Positions 13,439 through 26,312 of a stretch of 64,000 bases of DNA are shown here, piece after piece. Location of the stretch: contig CP154954.1 of NCBI GenBank assembly GCA_039621445.1, positions 49,455,847 through 49,519,846 on the forward strand, in the 5' to 3' direction. The number at the start of each line of letters is the position of its first letter. Within the stretch, counting starts at the first letter, position 1. The stretch is from Euglena gracilis. Taxonomy: Eukaryota > Euglenida > Euglenophyceae > Euglenales. The notes beneath the pieces were generated by a model. That model ran no database searches, was not told where the DNA came from, and saw only the letters and a list, made by a program, of their open reading frames with translations. A program made the translations under genes and the position numbers.

Positions 13439-13568
13439 CTGAGCGCTTGCGCTGCAGCAGCTTCTCCCGGAGGTCGTCGCTGATCAGGACGCGGCCGCTC
13501 CGCTCATCCGGCTCAGGGTCGACGGCGAAGTCGGACTGGTCGCGGATGAACAGCTCCAGGACGTTCTT
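13439..13568 (-). CDS. Orphan internal exon, possible linker of the TENT4/zinc-knuckle gene
   Basis: A 130-bp exon with a GCGCAG acceptor and a TCAG/GTGTTAG donor (phase 0 to 1). It encodes about 43 residues that begin KNVLELFIRDQSDFAVD and end DDLREKLLQRKRS, charged and probably helical. I do not recognise the domain. It lies on the same strand between the zinc-knuckle exons and the TENT4 core. Its phases do not join directly to the nearest exon on either side (16121 ends in phase 2; 12267 starts in phase 2), so at least one exon on each side is unseen or a border is wrong. Confidence 0.6.
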
Positions 13569-14251
13569 CTGCGCTCCCCGGACAGGCATCGGGCACAACC
13601 CGGCCGGCCGGCCCCCAGCCGAACAGAAAGAGGAAAGGAAAGACTGAGAGACAAGGGGGCTGACCACAAACCCCAAACCCCAAACCCCCACCCCGAACTG
13701 TCACAGGCTGCCGGGACCTTTCCTGGGCGGGAAATTGATGGATTCTCGGGCATACCAGTTTCCCAGGGGGGGGGGGGTGGAGGCGACCAGGCGAAGCACG
13801 GCCCCATAAAAAGGACATAACAAAAGGACCAGACTTCTGGGCCTTTGGGCATCGACAATGGAGCCTTTGAAAAACGATTTCTGACCCCTGAAACTGAAAA
13901 TAAACAGCACCTTTAGGTTTGATTCTAGAAAACTGAGTTTCCTGCCTCCTGAAATGTTTCGTTCCTCCTGAAGTGTCCTTCACCCTAATATTTCAGTCTG
14001 GAAATGAGCATAGTACATTGGCTGAAAATGGACGTGTCAGCTGACTTGAAATTCGCTGTGTTCAGGGTATAATGCAATAATAAATGCCGTATAATGCAAT
14101 ACGATGACGACCTTCTCAGACATACCTCACAACACCGCCACTTTGAGCACAACACCACCACACGCTCCACCTCTCCTCCTGTTTTCTTTCTTCTCTTGTC
14201 TCGGAAGTTCTGGTTGCTAAGGCTTTAAAAAATAAGTTTTATAGTTTTTGT

Positions 14252-14511
14252 CGGTGTGCGCAAATGCGCAAATCAACCATTCAAATGGTTGATGTGCTCA
14301 TTTGCGCACATCGACCGCCCAAAAAGCCAGTGGTATTCAGTAAAGGGGGAATCCAGCACCACAAGAATACAAGAGACGTTATATCATAATCTCTTCACAT
14401 TTATTTTCTTGCTCCAAACACGCTGACATGGGAGGCTCTTGGTTGGTTTTAAAACGGTCGGTGTGCGCAAATGCGCACACTGTCCATTTGCACATTTGCG
14501 CACCAACATCA
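14252..14511. repeat. GCGCAAATGCGC palindromes outside the large element
   Basis: Two clusters (about 14254-14315 and 14460-14505) of the same GTGCGCAAATGCGCAAATC inverted motif that fills the 7666-10625 element. They may be a solo or decayed relative of that element. Confidence 0.7.
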
Positions 14512-14895
14512 TTTTTTGCTGTTGTTAGGGTGTCACAGAGTCTTAAACAAATCAGTGGGATAATGTGGACAACTTGCTACCGAACTCAACTGGCAACTGG
14601 TGGCAGTCCTCCTGTGTTCTTTATGTCGGCATTAACCCCAAGTGGTAGAGTTCTCTAACAGCCCATTTCTACCGATTTTATTCGTTGCATATGAACTTCC
14701 ACTGCTTTCGCAACCAACTTCAAAATCCTCCACAACACGCAGCACAACTTCAAAGCAAACAAAGGCGTGGTCCTGTCACCCCACCTCCAGAACACCACCT
14801 GCACTGGGAGTTGGAACCCAGGAAATGGAGGGTGCAGGTGCCGTTTGTTTAATTTCTCACTTCGAGGAGGTCAGTCCCCGAGGTTTTGTATTCCG

Positions 14896-15110
<215 letters not shown>

Positions 15111-16120
15111 CAGCAAAATCGGCCAAAGCACCGGGAGTGGCAGGGCCAAAAATGACAATTCGCTGTGATGCTCCCTGTGGCTCAAAGTTCTGGACGCGCC
15201 GGCTCCAAAATCACATTTTTAGACATGCAGGCAAATGTGCACACCGACCCAAAAAAAGCTCAAATGCGATTTTTGCCCGCCTAAGAAAATGAAATAAACA
15301 TGATTAAAAAAACAATTTTGAGATATATAAAACGTGCCCACTGGGAATTTCTTAAGCACCACGGGGGCTTTAGCTGAGGGCTGGGTAAAAGTGCAGAAAG
15401 GAAAAATGTGCTGGCCAAGGGGATTATAAGACTGGCTCTCTCCACCCCCCTGGGTATGCCCCCTGTTGGGAGGAGAGCGAGGAGAGTGAGGGGACGTACT
15501 TTTGGGGTGTCAATTTTGGGTCAAAATTTCAGCACTCCATTCAAAAAAAAAGAGGATCCACCAACTTCCCCCGCTGGGGCGACCCACCCGGCCTGACGGG
15601 ACCCATCCACCTTAACCCCCCCCCAGGGCAGAGTTTTGAGGTAAAATACCCCCAAAACCTCGAAAACATTATTTTTAACCCCATGCTTCAAAAAAGGGTG
15701 CTTCGAAGCAACAAATATTTTTCGTCCCAGCTGTCCCCAACTTTATTTCGCTCAGCCCCCCAGGTGAGAGCCACTGGTTGGGAAAAAGGTGCTTAATGGG
15801 TGACCCTTCGGGGGTGGGTTGCCGGCTTAAAGAATTCCCCTGAGCCCAAATCCAATACCCAACTTTTTTCTCTGAAAACCCCATTTACCCAAACAAGACC
15901 CTCCCCCAGGAGGGGTGGACTGACCAACCCGCCAAAAAGTCAAGCTGTCAGAATCCCTTTCATATTCAATTCAAAATTCAAAGCCAAACAGTACCAGCAA
16001 AGACCTCGGAGGGCCACAGTCAAGACCACTGGCAGTGAGTGAGCTTCGTGGGTTGAACGCCGTGCATCCATGGGGGTGGCCGCACCGGCAGTGCGAATGG
16101 GAGGGCCCGCCGCCCATCAC

Positions 16121-19100
16121 CAGTACGGAGCCTCCCCCTCCTCCCCCGCTGGGCCGCCGCCGCTGCTGCCACCGCCGGGGGTCTCCTCCGCGCTGGAAAA
16201 CGGATCCTCTGCCGGCAGGGTGGGGGCTGGTCCGGGGTGTGCCGGGCCACGGGAGGCCTGAGGGTCGGCCTCCAAGGCGGACCCAAAGGCATCCGATGGA
16301 CGGCAGAGCCACCGGCGGAATCAACGGAATTGCGCCAACACCAGCGGGACTGGGGTTGGGGAGCTTGCCGAAGGCTTCCAATTGAAACCAGACGACCACA
16401 GATGATCACAGGCAAAGGCAGTTAAAATCTAGACTTGGGGGGAATTAAAGATTGGGTGGAAGGGCAGCAGGGGGGGGGGACCAGAAAACTGCACTGGCAC
16501 ACAGCGAAGGTCAGAGCATGGCAATGGGCCGGAAGTCGGTGTTGAAAAAATTGTCATGAAATGGAGACTCAGCGGGTTACCACGGGCCACCACCCTGGGC
16601 AGCGGGGGTCGGGGAGGGTCGGCGTCGACGTCGGAGGGGGGCAGGGGGGCGAGGGCGGCGGGGTGGGCGATGGGGTGGGCCGTGGGGGCGAGGTCTGCAG
16701 CCTCGTCGGGGGGCGGCGGGGAGGCGGGGGAGCCCAGCAGCGCCGCCACCTCCTCCGCGGCGGCAACGTGGCGGCCGGCCGCTGCGCTGGGGCGTTGGCG
16801 GGGAATGCGTGGGTTGGGGTTGTGGTGAGCCCGGAGTCCTTTCTGCCACAAGGAGCCATTTCAGCCAGTCTCCCCTCCAGGAGCAGGATTTTGCTTAAGG
16901 ACCCCGGGGGGTCCACTGGCTAGCCATTTGCCAGACACGGGGGGAAAAGCCACCAGCAAGGTCTGGGGGGGGGGGTCTGTTCCCCCAAATGGTTAAAAAA
17001 AAAAATCCTCTGGCGCTGCGTGCCGAGGTAGAAATGAGGTTTTTAATTTTTTTTGGCATATTTTGTTTCAAAAAAAATCGCAAAAAATGGCCAAAAAATT
17101 GTCCATTTTTGTGGACAAAATTTTTCGGGGTCGCTGGAAAAAAATTCCCACTTGTTAGCCCTGCTAGCGGAACCCTCCCCCCTGAGGGGTCCACTAGGAT
17201 GTCCACTAGCCAATTTTGGACTAGCTGCAGTCCAGCTGCCCCCCCCCCGGGGGGTACCCTCAACCTTAATCCTGCTCCCCTCCCAAAAATATGCCTCAGC
17301 CGCCTGCACCTCCAGGGAAAACAAACAGGTAAAATCGGAAGCTCGGGGATTTTGCCTCTGAAAAAAATGTGCTGGGGGGTTTACAATTGCAACAAGACAA
17401 AACGGATCCATAAAAACACATTATTATTTGTGATTTGTAAACACATTGTGTATTTGGTAAAATGATTTGGTTGTGTTAGCATATTGGACTTGCTAAAAAA
17501 AACGTCATACCTATGAAAACCATGCTGTATCGTTCCGCCAAACCTGCCGCGTGGTCTGTCATTCAGGGGCCGGGGTGAGCCACCAGCGGGGGGCAGAGGG
17601 CTGGCACGGCGCCGTTGAGTGCGGTGACGAACGCGTCCCGCTCCTCCGTCGTGGGGCACAGAACAACGCACAGCGGCGTCGGATCCAGCACTGGAGTGAC
17701 CTCTGCCCCAGCTGGAAGGAACCCCTGAGAGAGTCAGAGGGCGAAGCGTGTCGCAACTGCACGCTTTGGGGGGAGGGGCTCCAAAAACCAGAAAAAAATC
17801 ACACCCGAGAATGGAGCACGAACTGCCCAGAAGACACTGACCTGATTTTATACCATTTTATTTCTTGTCGGACTTGGAGTGTTGCACCCTCCTTTTATTG
17901 GTCTTAAACAATTACCGGTGATCATGATTGGCAATTATCGGCCATTGTGGCCCAGGCACACCGTCTCCTGGAGGATCTGGAGCATGGTCTCCGCAGTGGC
18001 CTCCGCGGCGAACCCCTTCACCGTCGCCCCCGGTCTCCCCGGCGGGGCCTCCCCCTCCACCTGCTGCTTGCACTTGTTGACGGTGTGCCCGGACTTTTTG
18101 CATTTGCTGCACACGACGGGCTTGCCCCCGTGGCGGCCCTCTTATGAGCATCCCTGATGATATGATATGCCCCCATGAACTGGATAATGTCCCTTCCTGG
18201 GGGGGGGGGGTCAGTGGCCCTCAATTTCCTCCGCAAAGACAGAACGTTGGCGGGTGTGAACAGAGAGTTCCGACCCCAAAGCAGGGAGGGGCAATTCCAT
18301 TGCCCAAATTTTGGCGGAACACTGAAGCGAGACAGTGAGGAGGGCACGACATGGCCGGGGCACTCGCGGAGGAGGTGGTGGCCGCCACAGTTGTGGCACG
18401 TCTTGCAGCGGTTGGCGGTGTGCCCCTGGGGGGAGCCGGAGGGGGGGCATGGGAGACAGCGTGCCGAGGGGCGGCACGGGCGGCAGACAGGCAGGGGGGA
18501 CAGTGGCATGGCGTAACCCCCCCCCCCTAATAGTGCTGCGGGGCCAATAGAGCTGCGGGTCCAAATAGTGCTGCACCCCCTGCCGGATGAAGCGAGCGTC
18601 CAATAGTGCTGCACCCCCCCAAATCACAGCAATGTGAAATGCGTAGAAGCTGGTGCAGCCTACTGCAGGCACCTTTTTTAATCCGCAGAGAGGGGAAAGG
18701 GGGCAAATTCCCACCCGAGCAACTCACAAAAGTCGTCCAAAGATGAACCACACGACCTCACTAGCCTCAGAGAAGGACATTGAGCAGACAAAAAGGGTGC
18801 CTGTGGTGATAGGCCGGGACTAAGAGGCACCCAGTCCAATAGTGCTGCGGGTCCAAATAGTGCTGCACCCCCCCCCCCGCCGGAGGCGGCCGTCCAATAG
18901 AGCTGTGGGTGCAATACTATTTGGGGGGGGTTTACCTCCTTCCGGCAGCGCGTGCAGAACAGCTTGTCGGGGCAGTCGCGGACGACGTGGCCGGCGCTCT
19001 TGCAGTTGTAGCAGCGCGCCTTGCGGGGCCCTGGGGGCCCCTCCGACGCCGCGGGTTCGGCTGGGTCCACGGCAGCCTGGGATGAAGGCACACACGGGGG

Positions 19101-22100
19101 GGGGGGGGGTGGAAGGGGCAGCCTTCAGACGCTGGCAAACTTGGGGTGGCGGAGCTTGACGGAGTTCGGTGGACGGTACTTGAAAAGGCTATTTCGAAAA
19201 ATGCTGGTCTATGCAGGTCGATGCTTGCACCAACAGCCCCGCCATTTCGAAAGAATTGAATTTTGGGGTAAATTAGGGCTGTCCCGCGTCTTTGCAATAC
19301 AGCGTGACGATCCGTTGGGTCCGGAGAACTCAGAAACTTGATTTTGGGTTTGCTCGCAATCGGCACATACCTCTGGGCCTTCCGCAACAGGTGGTGGGGC
19401 TGGCGGGGCGGACTGGAGCTGCTCACAGTACCGGCGCAGCTGGTCCATGAAATCATCCGCGGCCTTCTGCTTCTTGCCACCCTTGTGAGTCCGCAGGACC
19501 GACAGAATGTCCACCTCTCCCACGGCAACGGCCTGAGGTGAGGGTACCTGGCTTAGCTCAATAACATGATGTTGCCTTCTGGGAAGGCAGACGAGGAGGC
19601 GAAAAATGCCCTGCAAAAAAAAACCTGCCAAAAACCGGAAAGACTGTACATACGAAAAAAACCCTTTACGATGCCCAAAACGACTCATTGAAAAATGAAA
19701 AATGCAAAAAAAAACAACAACAAAAAATTCTAATGCACAATCTTATCCTCCGAAATCAACTGCAAAAAAAAACTGTATGGTGCATATTATCGCCCTCTTC
19801 CATCATTGTACACATGCATATGCATATACATTCATGTAAATACACAAATGCAGATTCATATTCATACGCATATATGCACATCTATATACACATGCATACA
19901 TACACACATACACACATATACGGCAGCTGAATTCTTAATGCCCCTGGGGCCATTAAGAAGTTCCAGGGGTCAATTTTTTTTTGTGTTATTGATGGAATAG
20001 GGTTAGGGTTCGGAGTTCAGCTTAACTTTAGGCCTAACTGGTACACCTAACACCAATCTAAATTCGGCCTAACACCAACCTAACTCCTGGCCCTGACCCT
20101 ATTCCATCCATAACCCAAATTTTTCCGCTAACCCCTGGGAATTATCAATGCCCCCTGGGGCCATTAAGAATTCAGCTGCAATATGTATTTACTTATGTGA
20201 AAATATATCCACTTAATGTATATTTATTAATTTTTATTTCTGTATTTTCTTTATATTGACACAGGTACCTCCTGGGTGCCCCCCGCCACCATCAGGGTTA
20301 CCCAGATGACACTCCGAGGTGCGAGGTGGACGTGGTGCTCCTTCTGAAAGCCTGTTAAGGGTTATTGAAAGAATGCAGTTTCGGTAAGAATTTTAGGCCG
20401 AAATTTGGGCCGACCTTTGGGCCTAGCTTGGCCTAAACCTTCTGCAGTCTACGTGTGCGCGTGCACATGGCATGTGCGGCGCGCATGAGCAAACAGTTTA
20501 ACATCGCACAGGCGCACAGCAAATTGCGGGAGCCCCAAAGCGCTGGACCTCGTCGGTGACGGCCTCGGTGGGGACCGCCGCGGGGGGCGGCTGCTTCTCC
20601 TTGCGGGCGCTGTGCTGGTCCTTGCGGGCCGGGTCCTCCCTCCAGCACACGTTGCGTGTGTGCCCGGGCCGCTCGCAGAATGTGCAGAAGAGGGAGTGGG
20701 GCAGGCCAGTCCCTCTCCGCCTCCCCTGGCGCTGCGAGACGCCGGGCAACGACTGGCAACGGTCAAAATGACCGAGGGTGGCATGGGCTCTCGAGAGGCA
20801 AAGCCCCCCCCCCCCCGCACCGCTGTTGGGCATCCCTCCCCCCGGGTTGTTCCTCAACGGAGGCAACCCAGGCGTGAGGGGCGTGGTGCTGAGACCGGCC
20901 TGGGGGCGGGCAGTTCTTGACGGAGTGATCGGTGGCGTTGCAGTTGTAGCAGCTGCCGATGGGCTGCTGGCCTTGCTTTGTCACCGCACACACCTGCAGA
21001 GGGGGGGGGGCACCCAACCCCCCACGTCTCACCGAGAAGTGACACACCACAAATGGGGTTATTAACCTTTTCGAAATGCCTTGTCATGCCCTTCCAAAAA
21101 TATCATAAAATACACCCGGCACCGTGAAACACAACGGAAAGCGAAAGAAAGCAGGACCGGGGTCCGGGGTGCCATCACCAATCGTTCTCCACATTCCACA
21201 TGCATGACGTGCGGCAACGTGTTTCATGTCACGGATTAAGGCTGTTAGATAGGGTTCAGGTCGCTGAGCTCTTATCCCTTTATGGGTTAGAGCGAAGCTT
21301 ACCTCTGGGGAAAAGGGGGGGTCCAATCCCCCTCTCCCCTGCCCCCCCCCCCGGGTCGGGGCCACCAGGAGAACCGGCGGATTATCACCATGATCCTGGC
21401 CGTTCCTGGAATTTTTTTTTGCAGTCGTGAGCGACTGGATTTCTAGTTTCCGAATCACCTCCGTTTGACCCCCAACCCCCCGCCAGGCCCGAGTCATTCA
21501 CCCGCGAAGGGGTCCAAACTGGGTAGGATTGGCCCGCCCGCCCGCCCCCCCTCTTCCGACTCTGCCATTTTGCCGGGGTCCAAAAATCTCAAAAATATCT
21601 CGAGAAAACGTACATTATTTCCGGAAATCTAACGGTACTTTGATTTCCCCGCAACTCCCCGCCTAGTCCGAAATATGGCCAATTTACGGCCCAAAACAGC
21701 GCGGCAGGCTTGCGACTTAGCCGTTTTCGGCCCCTTTTTGGGGTCAAAAAGTCAATTTTTCTAAAGTTGCTCAAAAATGGTGGGGAATCAAAGGAAAAGT
21801 CCGGAGACTTAAATTGAAGCCCTTAAAATCCTCTATCTAACGGTACTTCCCCGCAACTCCCCGCCTAGCCTGAGTTACGGCCATTTTTTTCCCGGCCAAT
21901 TTTAGCCATTTTGTACAGGTTTGGCCTGTTCTGACTGAGCCGTTTTTGGGAGTTTCTGGTCAAAAAAAGTCGAAAAAAAATCGAAAATTTTTTGCCCGAA
22001 ACCATGTTTTTTGACCTCCCGGACCCGGAAAACCTGTTTTTGAGCCGATGACGAAAATGAGCGTTTTTCGACCCGCCAGCCCCCCGTTTTTGGCCCGAAA

Positions 22101-23312
22101 CCCATGGAGTTTGGGTCAAAAACGGGACAAAAAAAAGTCGAAAAAATCGAAAAAAATTTTATTTGCTCGAAACGATGTTTTTTGGCCTCCCGGGCCCGGA
22201 AAACCTGTTTCTGAGCCGAAAATGAGCATTTTTTCGACCCCCTGGCCCCCGTTTTTGGCCCAAAAACCCATGGAGTTTTGGGTCAAAAACAGGTTAAAAA
22301 GTCGAAAAAAAAATCCAACAACCCGGGCATGGGGTGTATGGGGGGGGGGTTAAAACTTCATTAACATTTCAGAAACAATTGTATTGTAAAATCACTGAAA
22401 GTCACCGTAAATTGCAAGCGTGTAGTTTGTAAATTATGAATTGCGTGAAATTTGCAATGCTGGTCTTTTTTGCCTTCCATTTTGTGCATGTCCCATTAAG
22501 AGCTCAGCACTATTCAAAACCTGGTTAAGTTAGGAATGAGGTTGGGTTTAGACCTCAAAAAATGAAACTTCAACGCCTGATTCATGCCTAATTAGAAATG
22601 TATGCAACTGACTAAATCAAAATGAATTGGAAAGTCTCCTGCCCTTTACCCTACTCCTGCCGCTCAATTGAACCAACACTAAAATAGTGACAAAGACAAA
22701 TCCGGAGAGGTTCAATGAACTCATTATCTGGACTGCAGTTCCACCGGAACAATTTTCAAATTACCGAGAGAAACCAATTTTGATCGGGGGGGGGGGACAT
22801 CGTTGGATCAGGGGGTCGGGAGTAGGGTCAGGAGGCCGAGGCCGAACTCCTAACCCTAGCCCTATTCCATCAATAATGCAAAAAAAAAATTTGGCCCCCC
22901 CCCCCTGACCCAACTGTATGGAACCCCTGGGGGGGGGGGGCATATAATTGCGACCTGCGGCGTGATCATCCTTTTTTTGAACACTCCCATTCAGAAAAAA
23001 AATCAGCCAGACTGAATTGATGGAACCCAAAAGTCAACCGGTTAGGTTAGGGTTAGGGTCTCATCTGTGGGGGATGAATGCCTCTTTCCTTTAGAAGGAC
23101 TTGGTTGCACCTGTGCAGTGTGGTTATCGCCTCCACATTTGCTGCAAAATAGTGGAAACAGGCTGCAGCCCCCAGAAAGATAAGGGACAAAGTTGTGCAA
23201 ACTTCTCGTTCAAGTCAAACTGCAACGCTAATGACGCAACCACCCCACTGCATCCCCACCTTATCCAGACGTAGGTGCAAATCAACGTGATGCCGTTTAA
23301 AACACACGGGTG

Positions 23313-23344
<32 letters not shown>

Positions 23345-23550
23345 ACACACACACACACATGCCACACACACACACACATACACACACACACACACACACA
23401 TGCCACACACACACACACACACACACATACACACACACACACACACATGCCACACACACACACACACACACACACATGCCACACACACACACACACACAC
23501 ATGCCACACACACACACATACACACACACACACATACACACACACACATG

Positions 23551-23583
<33 letters not shown>

Positions 23584-23839
23584 CCACACACACACACACA
23601 CACAAGGTGACACTGGTGATAAATAAAAAAAACAGCACGGAAAGCAGGAGTCAGTGACTCCGCGAGCCATGGCCTGTCTCTCGATCACACAGGCTGCGGC
23701 CTGGCTGGGTGGGGGCAGTGGTCCACCATGTGGGTCCGGGACCAACAGTTGTAGCAGAGGAGGCCACCGGGGTTGAGGTGCCTTGGACGGCCGTGGGGCC
23801 GGTCTCCCGCCTGGTCGTTGGCCCCAGCCGCACTCAACC
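16121..23839 (-). CDS. Protein with seven CCHC zinc knuckles (Air/ZCCHC7- or CNBP-like)
   Basis: Ten minus-strand exons: 23691-23839, 20868-20993, 20549-20752, 19371-19532, 18936-19076, 18351-18425, 17962-18138, 17584-17724, 16594-16842 and 16121-16257 (or to 16269). All have GT-AG borders and join in phase. They encode seven zinc knuckles: CYNCWSRTHMVDHC, CYNCNATDHSVKNC, CTFCERPGHTRNVC, CYNCKSAGHVVRDC, one split by an intron (CTRCRKE then GHTANRC), the variant CHNCGGHHLLREC, and CSKCKKSGHTVNKC. The split knuckle, rebuilt exactly by splicing, is strong support for the model. Closely spaced, variant knuckles resemble the RNA- and Trf4-binding Air1/2 (ZCCHC7) proteins more than Gag, which has one or two; CNBP is the main alternative. 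A basic helical exon (19371-19532) lies between knuckles 3 and 4. Ala/Pro and acidic linkers follow the last knuckle. The first exon starts in phase 1, so 5' exons are missing; the last ends in phase 2 at TACTG/GTGATG without a stop, so the gene continues toward the TENT4 exons. Confidence 0.88.
16889..17275. mobile_element. GCTTAAGG-ended element, family B, copy 1
   Basis: One end reads TTTGCTTAAGGACCCCGGGG, followed by CACTGGCTAGCC. The other end carries GGACTAGCTGCAGTCCAG and a C/G run. The core is T-rich with GCCAAAAAATTG-type words. An inverted relative lies at about 52345-52795. It sits in the intron after the 17584 exon, just upstream in transcription of the 16842 acceptor. Confidence 0.75.
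18514..18934. mobile_element. C-run TIR element that makes up most of a zinc-knuckle intron
   Basis: The left end is TAA then a C run and TAATAGTGCTGC. The right end is TGCAATACTATTT then a G run and TTTA. The interior repeats AATAGTGCTGC and AATAGAGCTG. It fills about 415 of the 510 bp of the intron between exons 18936-19076 and 18351-18425. The minus-strand donor GTAAA is formed by its right flank. The TAA/TTTA borders next to C runs resemble the TTAA targets and CCC ends of piggyBac-type elements; assignment is inference. Confidence 0.7.
19923..20179. mobile_element. Near-palindromic MITE-like element
   Basis: Both ends read GCAGCTGAATTCTTAATG in inverted orientation, and the arms stay similar for about 100 bp through CCAGGGG, ATGGAATAGGG and a TTAGG-rich part. 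About 257 bp, no coding capacity. It lies in a zinc-knuckle intron. Confidence 0.8.
21585..22345. repeat. T-rich direct repeats in an intron
   Basis: Two units of about 175 bp (roughly 21965-22120 and 22140-22300) share CCCGGAAAACCTGTTT and GTTTTTGGCCC with a few changes. A separate pair near 21610-21675 and 21835-21890 shares CTAACGGTACTT and CGCAACTCCCCGCCTAG. No exon is visible. The block ends in a G run followed by TTAA. Confidence 0.75.
22346..23310. other. Intronic stretch without exons
   Basis: Lies in the intron between 23691 and 20993. It contains short TTAGGG-like pieces, C runs near 22895 and 22928, and AT-rich sequence. I see nothing coding. Confidence 0.5.
23311..23604. repeat. 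(CA)n microsatellite with periodic ATGC breaks
   Basis: CA tracts of variable length interrupted at intervals by CATGCCACAC or CATACAC, about 290 bp. The higher-order interruption pattern suggests amplification of a longer unit. Confidence 0.97.
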
Positions 23840-24354
23840 CTGGAGTATGAAATAACCCTGGAAACCCTGGAACACACCCAAATCGGTCCCCATCGCTTGG
23901 TTTCAAGGGCTATGTAGCCCCATTATGCTCAGTTCCATCTCCCGGTGTGTCTATCCGCCAGGGGGTGGCAGCGCTGGAATAGGCGACTGCCGTATGAGGG
24001 GGTGGCAGGCTGGAATAGGCGACTGCCGTATGGCATTGGATACACAGGAGATACGCGCGTGAAAGCTCTGTGCAACAAGTTCCTGTTCATGCCACCCAAC
24101 AGAGAGCAACATGCGATAGTGTTGGAGTCAATCTGTACGCTTATTTCCACTTGAAAAAAGTTTAATTCTGCTTTGTTCGCTTTGCCACAAATCAGCTCAC
24201 AATGGAACAGATAAGAAGCAAAGGTGCGCGGTCAAGAAGCACCAACAGCACCCGCCCTCTGGGGGAGTGCAGCTGCCCAAGGGAAGCGTCCTGCGTGGGT
24301 GGCTGCGACGGGCCTGTGCCGGTGGCAGCACTGGACTGCATTCATGGAGTGTGT

Positions 24355-24396
<42 letters not shown>

Positions 24397-24434
24397 AGAA
24401 AATTTCCGTTTATGAGGAAAGTTGTAAAGCCAAT

Positions 24435-24700
24435 ACCAGGCTTGTGCTTACCGACCGGGGGGGAGGGGGGGGTAGGTGCTATAGGGTGCCTGCCCCGAGC
24501 AGGCACACCCCCGGGGGGGGGAGGGGTCCGGGGGACCCAGAAAAGTTTCATTGAAAATGGCCTTCTCCAGGCCCCCGGGGCCTTTGGCGCCGGGGTCAGA
24601 GGGGGTGCCTGCTTGGGGCAGGCACCCCCAAAAACCCAACCCCCCCGGGGGGGGGGGGGCTTCGGATGGGGTGCCATGGGGTGCCTGCCCCTCGCATGGC
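24435..24700. repeat. GGTGCCTGC hairpin repeat, family C, copy 1
   Basis: Starts with GCTTGTGCTTACCGACCGGG and contains paired TGCCTGCCCC/GGGGCAGGCA hairpins, CATTGAAAATGGCC and a GGCGCC hairpin, separated by G or C runs. A clear inverted copy lies at about 47540-47775 and ends CGGTCGGTAAGCACAAGC. Confidence 0.82.
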
Positions 24701-24964
24701 ATCTCCAGGCTTCTTTTCAAAGACCTTGGGGGGTGTTTTGTGCCATGGCGCACCTGTCAATCGCACCCCACCGAGGGTCGATCCTGGCCAGGCTTTTGCT
24801 GAGTCGGAGCTCAGTACTCAGTACTCAGTACTCAGAACAGAGTTTTTTTTTGAAAAACGCTCCTGAAGGGTCTGGATCTCGCAACTTCTGTTATTGGATG
24901 GGGGCGGCAGCGCTCGGTGACCAGGGCTGGATGTCTGTCGTAGTGAGCTCTGGAACGCACGTCG

Positions 24965-25335
24965 CATCGCCAGCCGCATCGTTGGGTACTGCAGGGACAG
25001 ATGACCGCACAGACAGCTCTGACCTGTGCACAAAGAATGGGTGGCAAACAGGATTCTTTTTAAGACCCAGCTCCAGTGGGTGTACCTAAAAAAAAAAAAA
25101 AAGAAACCGTCATTCAACCCAATCAGTCAATTAATTTGCCGGGGTGCGCCAATCCAGAAAGGACCCTGAAAACCATCTCCCCAAATGCCAGAGTGTTCCT
25201 CCCTGGCAAAAAAAAAAGCCGCCTGTGTACTTCTTCGGTGGCGGGCAGCCCTCCTCCTCCTCCTCCTCCTCTTCTTCCCCATCATTGTCCTCGCCCCGTC
25301 GTCTCTTCCGCCCTCGCAGGTCCTCCGCCGCAGGG
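24965..25335 (-). repeat. Segmental duplication copy 1, with acidic/basic coding-like segment
   Basis: Homologous to 27325-27700 over about 370 bp. On the minus strand both copies encode a segment starting EDLRGRKRRRGEDNDG, followed by a Glu run and a Lys-rich end, with a GAAGAA/GTACAC donor in phase 2. This could be a nuclear-localisation-type exon of the zinc-knuckle gene or of another gene. It does not join in phase with the 23839 acceptor, so I leave it unassigned. Confidence 0.6.
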
Positions 25336-26312
25336 GTTTTCTTAAAGACCCCCCGGGGGGGTTCCGCAGGGGGGGGTGGGGTTCGGGGGTGGGGTTCCGG
25401 GGGGGGGGGGGGGGGCTTCTTTGGAGTTTGCAGGGAGGAGCCTTTTTTCCAAAAAAAAAAATCTTGGCACTGGACCAAATATTTGAGTCCAGCCCAGCTT
25501 CCCTGGCTGGCCCAACCCACCCTTCAGCGGACCACGGGCGGCGGGGGGCGAAGGTGATAGAGGCAAAAAGGGGTAAACCCCAAAGTTATCCCCCTCCAGT
25601 GTGAAAGGTCATGGGTGCCTCTGAAACATTACGCTCACAGGTTCCGGTGTCAGGTTACAGGTGTCTGTGATTTTTTTGCCAGTCGCCTTGTTTCACACCT
25701 TTTCTGCTACGGAACTGTGCAGACCGGCAGACAGACGGACGGACGGACGGACGGCCAGCTGGAAGAAATTCCTTTGATGTAGATAGACGGCGGACGAAAT
25801 TCCTTTGGTCTGGACGGATGGAGAGCTAGGTTAGTCTTAAACTTGCAAAAAAGTTCGCAGCTAAGGAAAATCCTAATTGGTTCCTTTCCCTTTTTTCTCT
25901 TCTGTCACATTTGCTAATGTGCGGTCACCTGTGCACACTGGTGGAATCAAAATCACACTCTGTTGCATCTCCAGATTGACTCAGCAACAGAAGGTTGTTC
26001 ACAAGCCCTGCTGGTGCAGGTGATTTGGTTTGAATCGTTTGGGCTCACTGAGAGCACTGGGAGCTGTCCAGACTGGCAACACAAGCCTGTGAGCTTGTGT
26101 CCAGTGGCCAGCCATTGTTAACTGCCACTTTCTTCCTGTGTTGTTTTCCTCCTCCTTTTGTTTCCACTTGTCTCTGGTGACTATCTCTGCTTGCAAGATT
26201 GGCAACTGTGACACAGCCACCCCCCAGTCTCACACATCTGTTGTCTTCTGGGTTTTTGGGGGTTGAGGGGTTTTTTGAGCGTCATCTTGTTTTTTTTGTG
26301 CTGTCCTCAGGA

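Noticed and set aside
17584-17724. DEAD-box helicase motif Ia, from CVVLCPTTEER
   Set aside because: The helicase motif is PTRELA; here Arg-Glu-Leu-Ala is absent and no Walker A or DEAD motif is found in neighbouring exons.
16121-23839. Retroviral-type Gag nucleocapsid as source of the seven knuckles
   Set aside because: Seven knuckles over ten spliced in-phase exons with linkers do not fit a Gag, which is intronless with one or two knuckles; the real Gag remnant at 27.85-28.95 kb is separate and unspliced.
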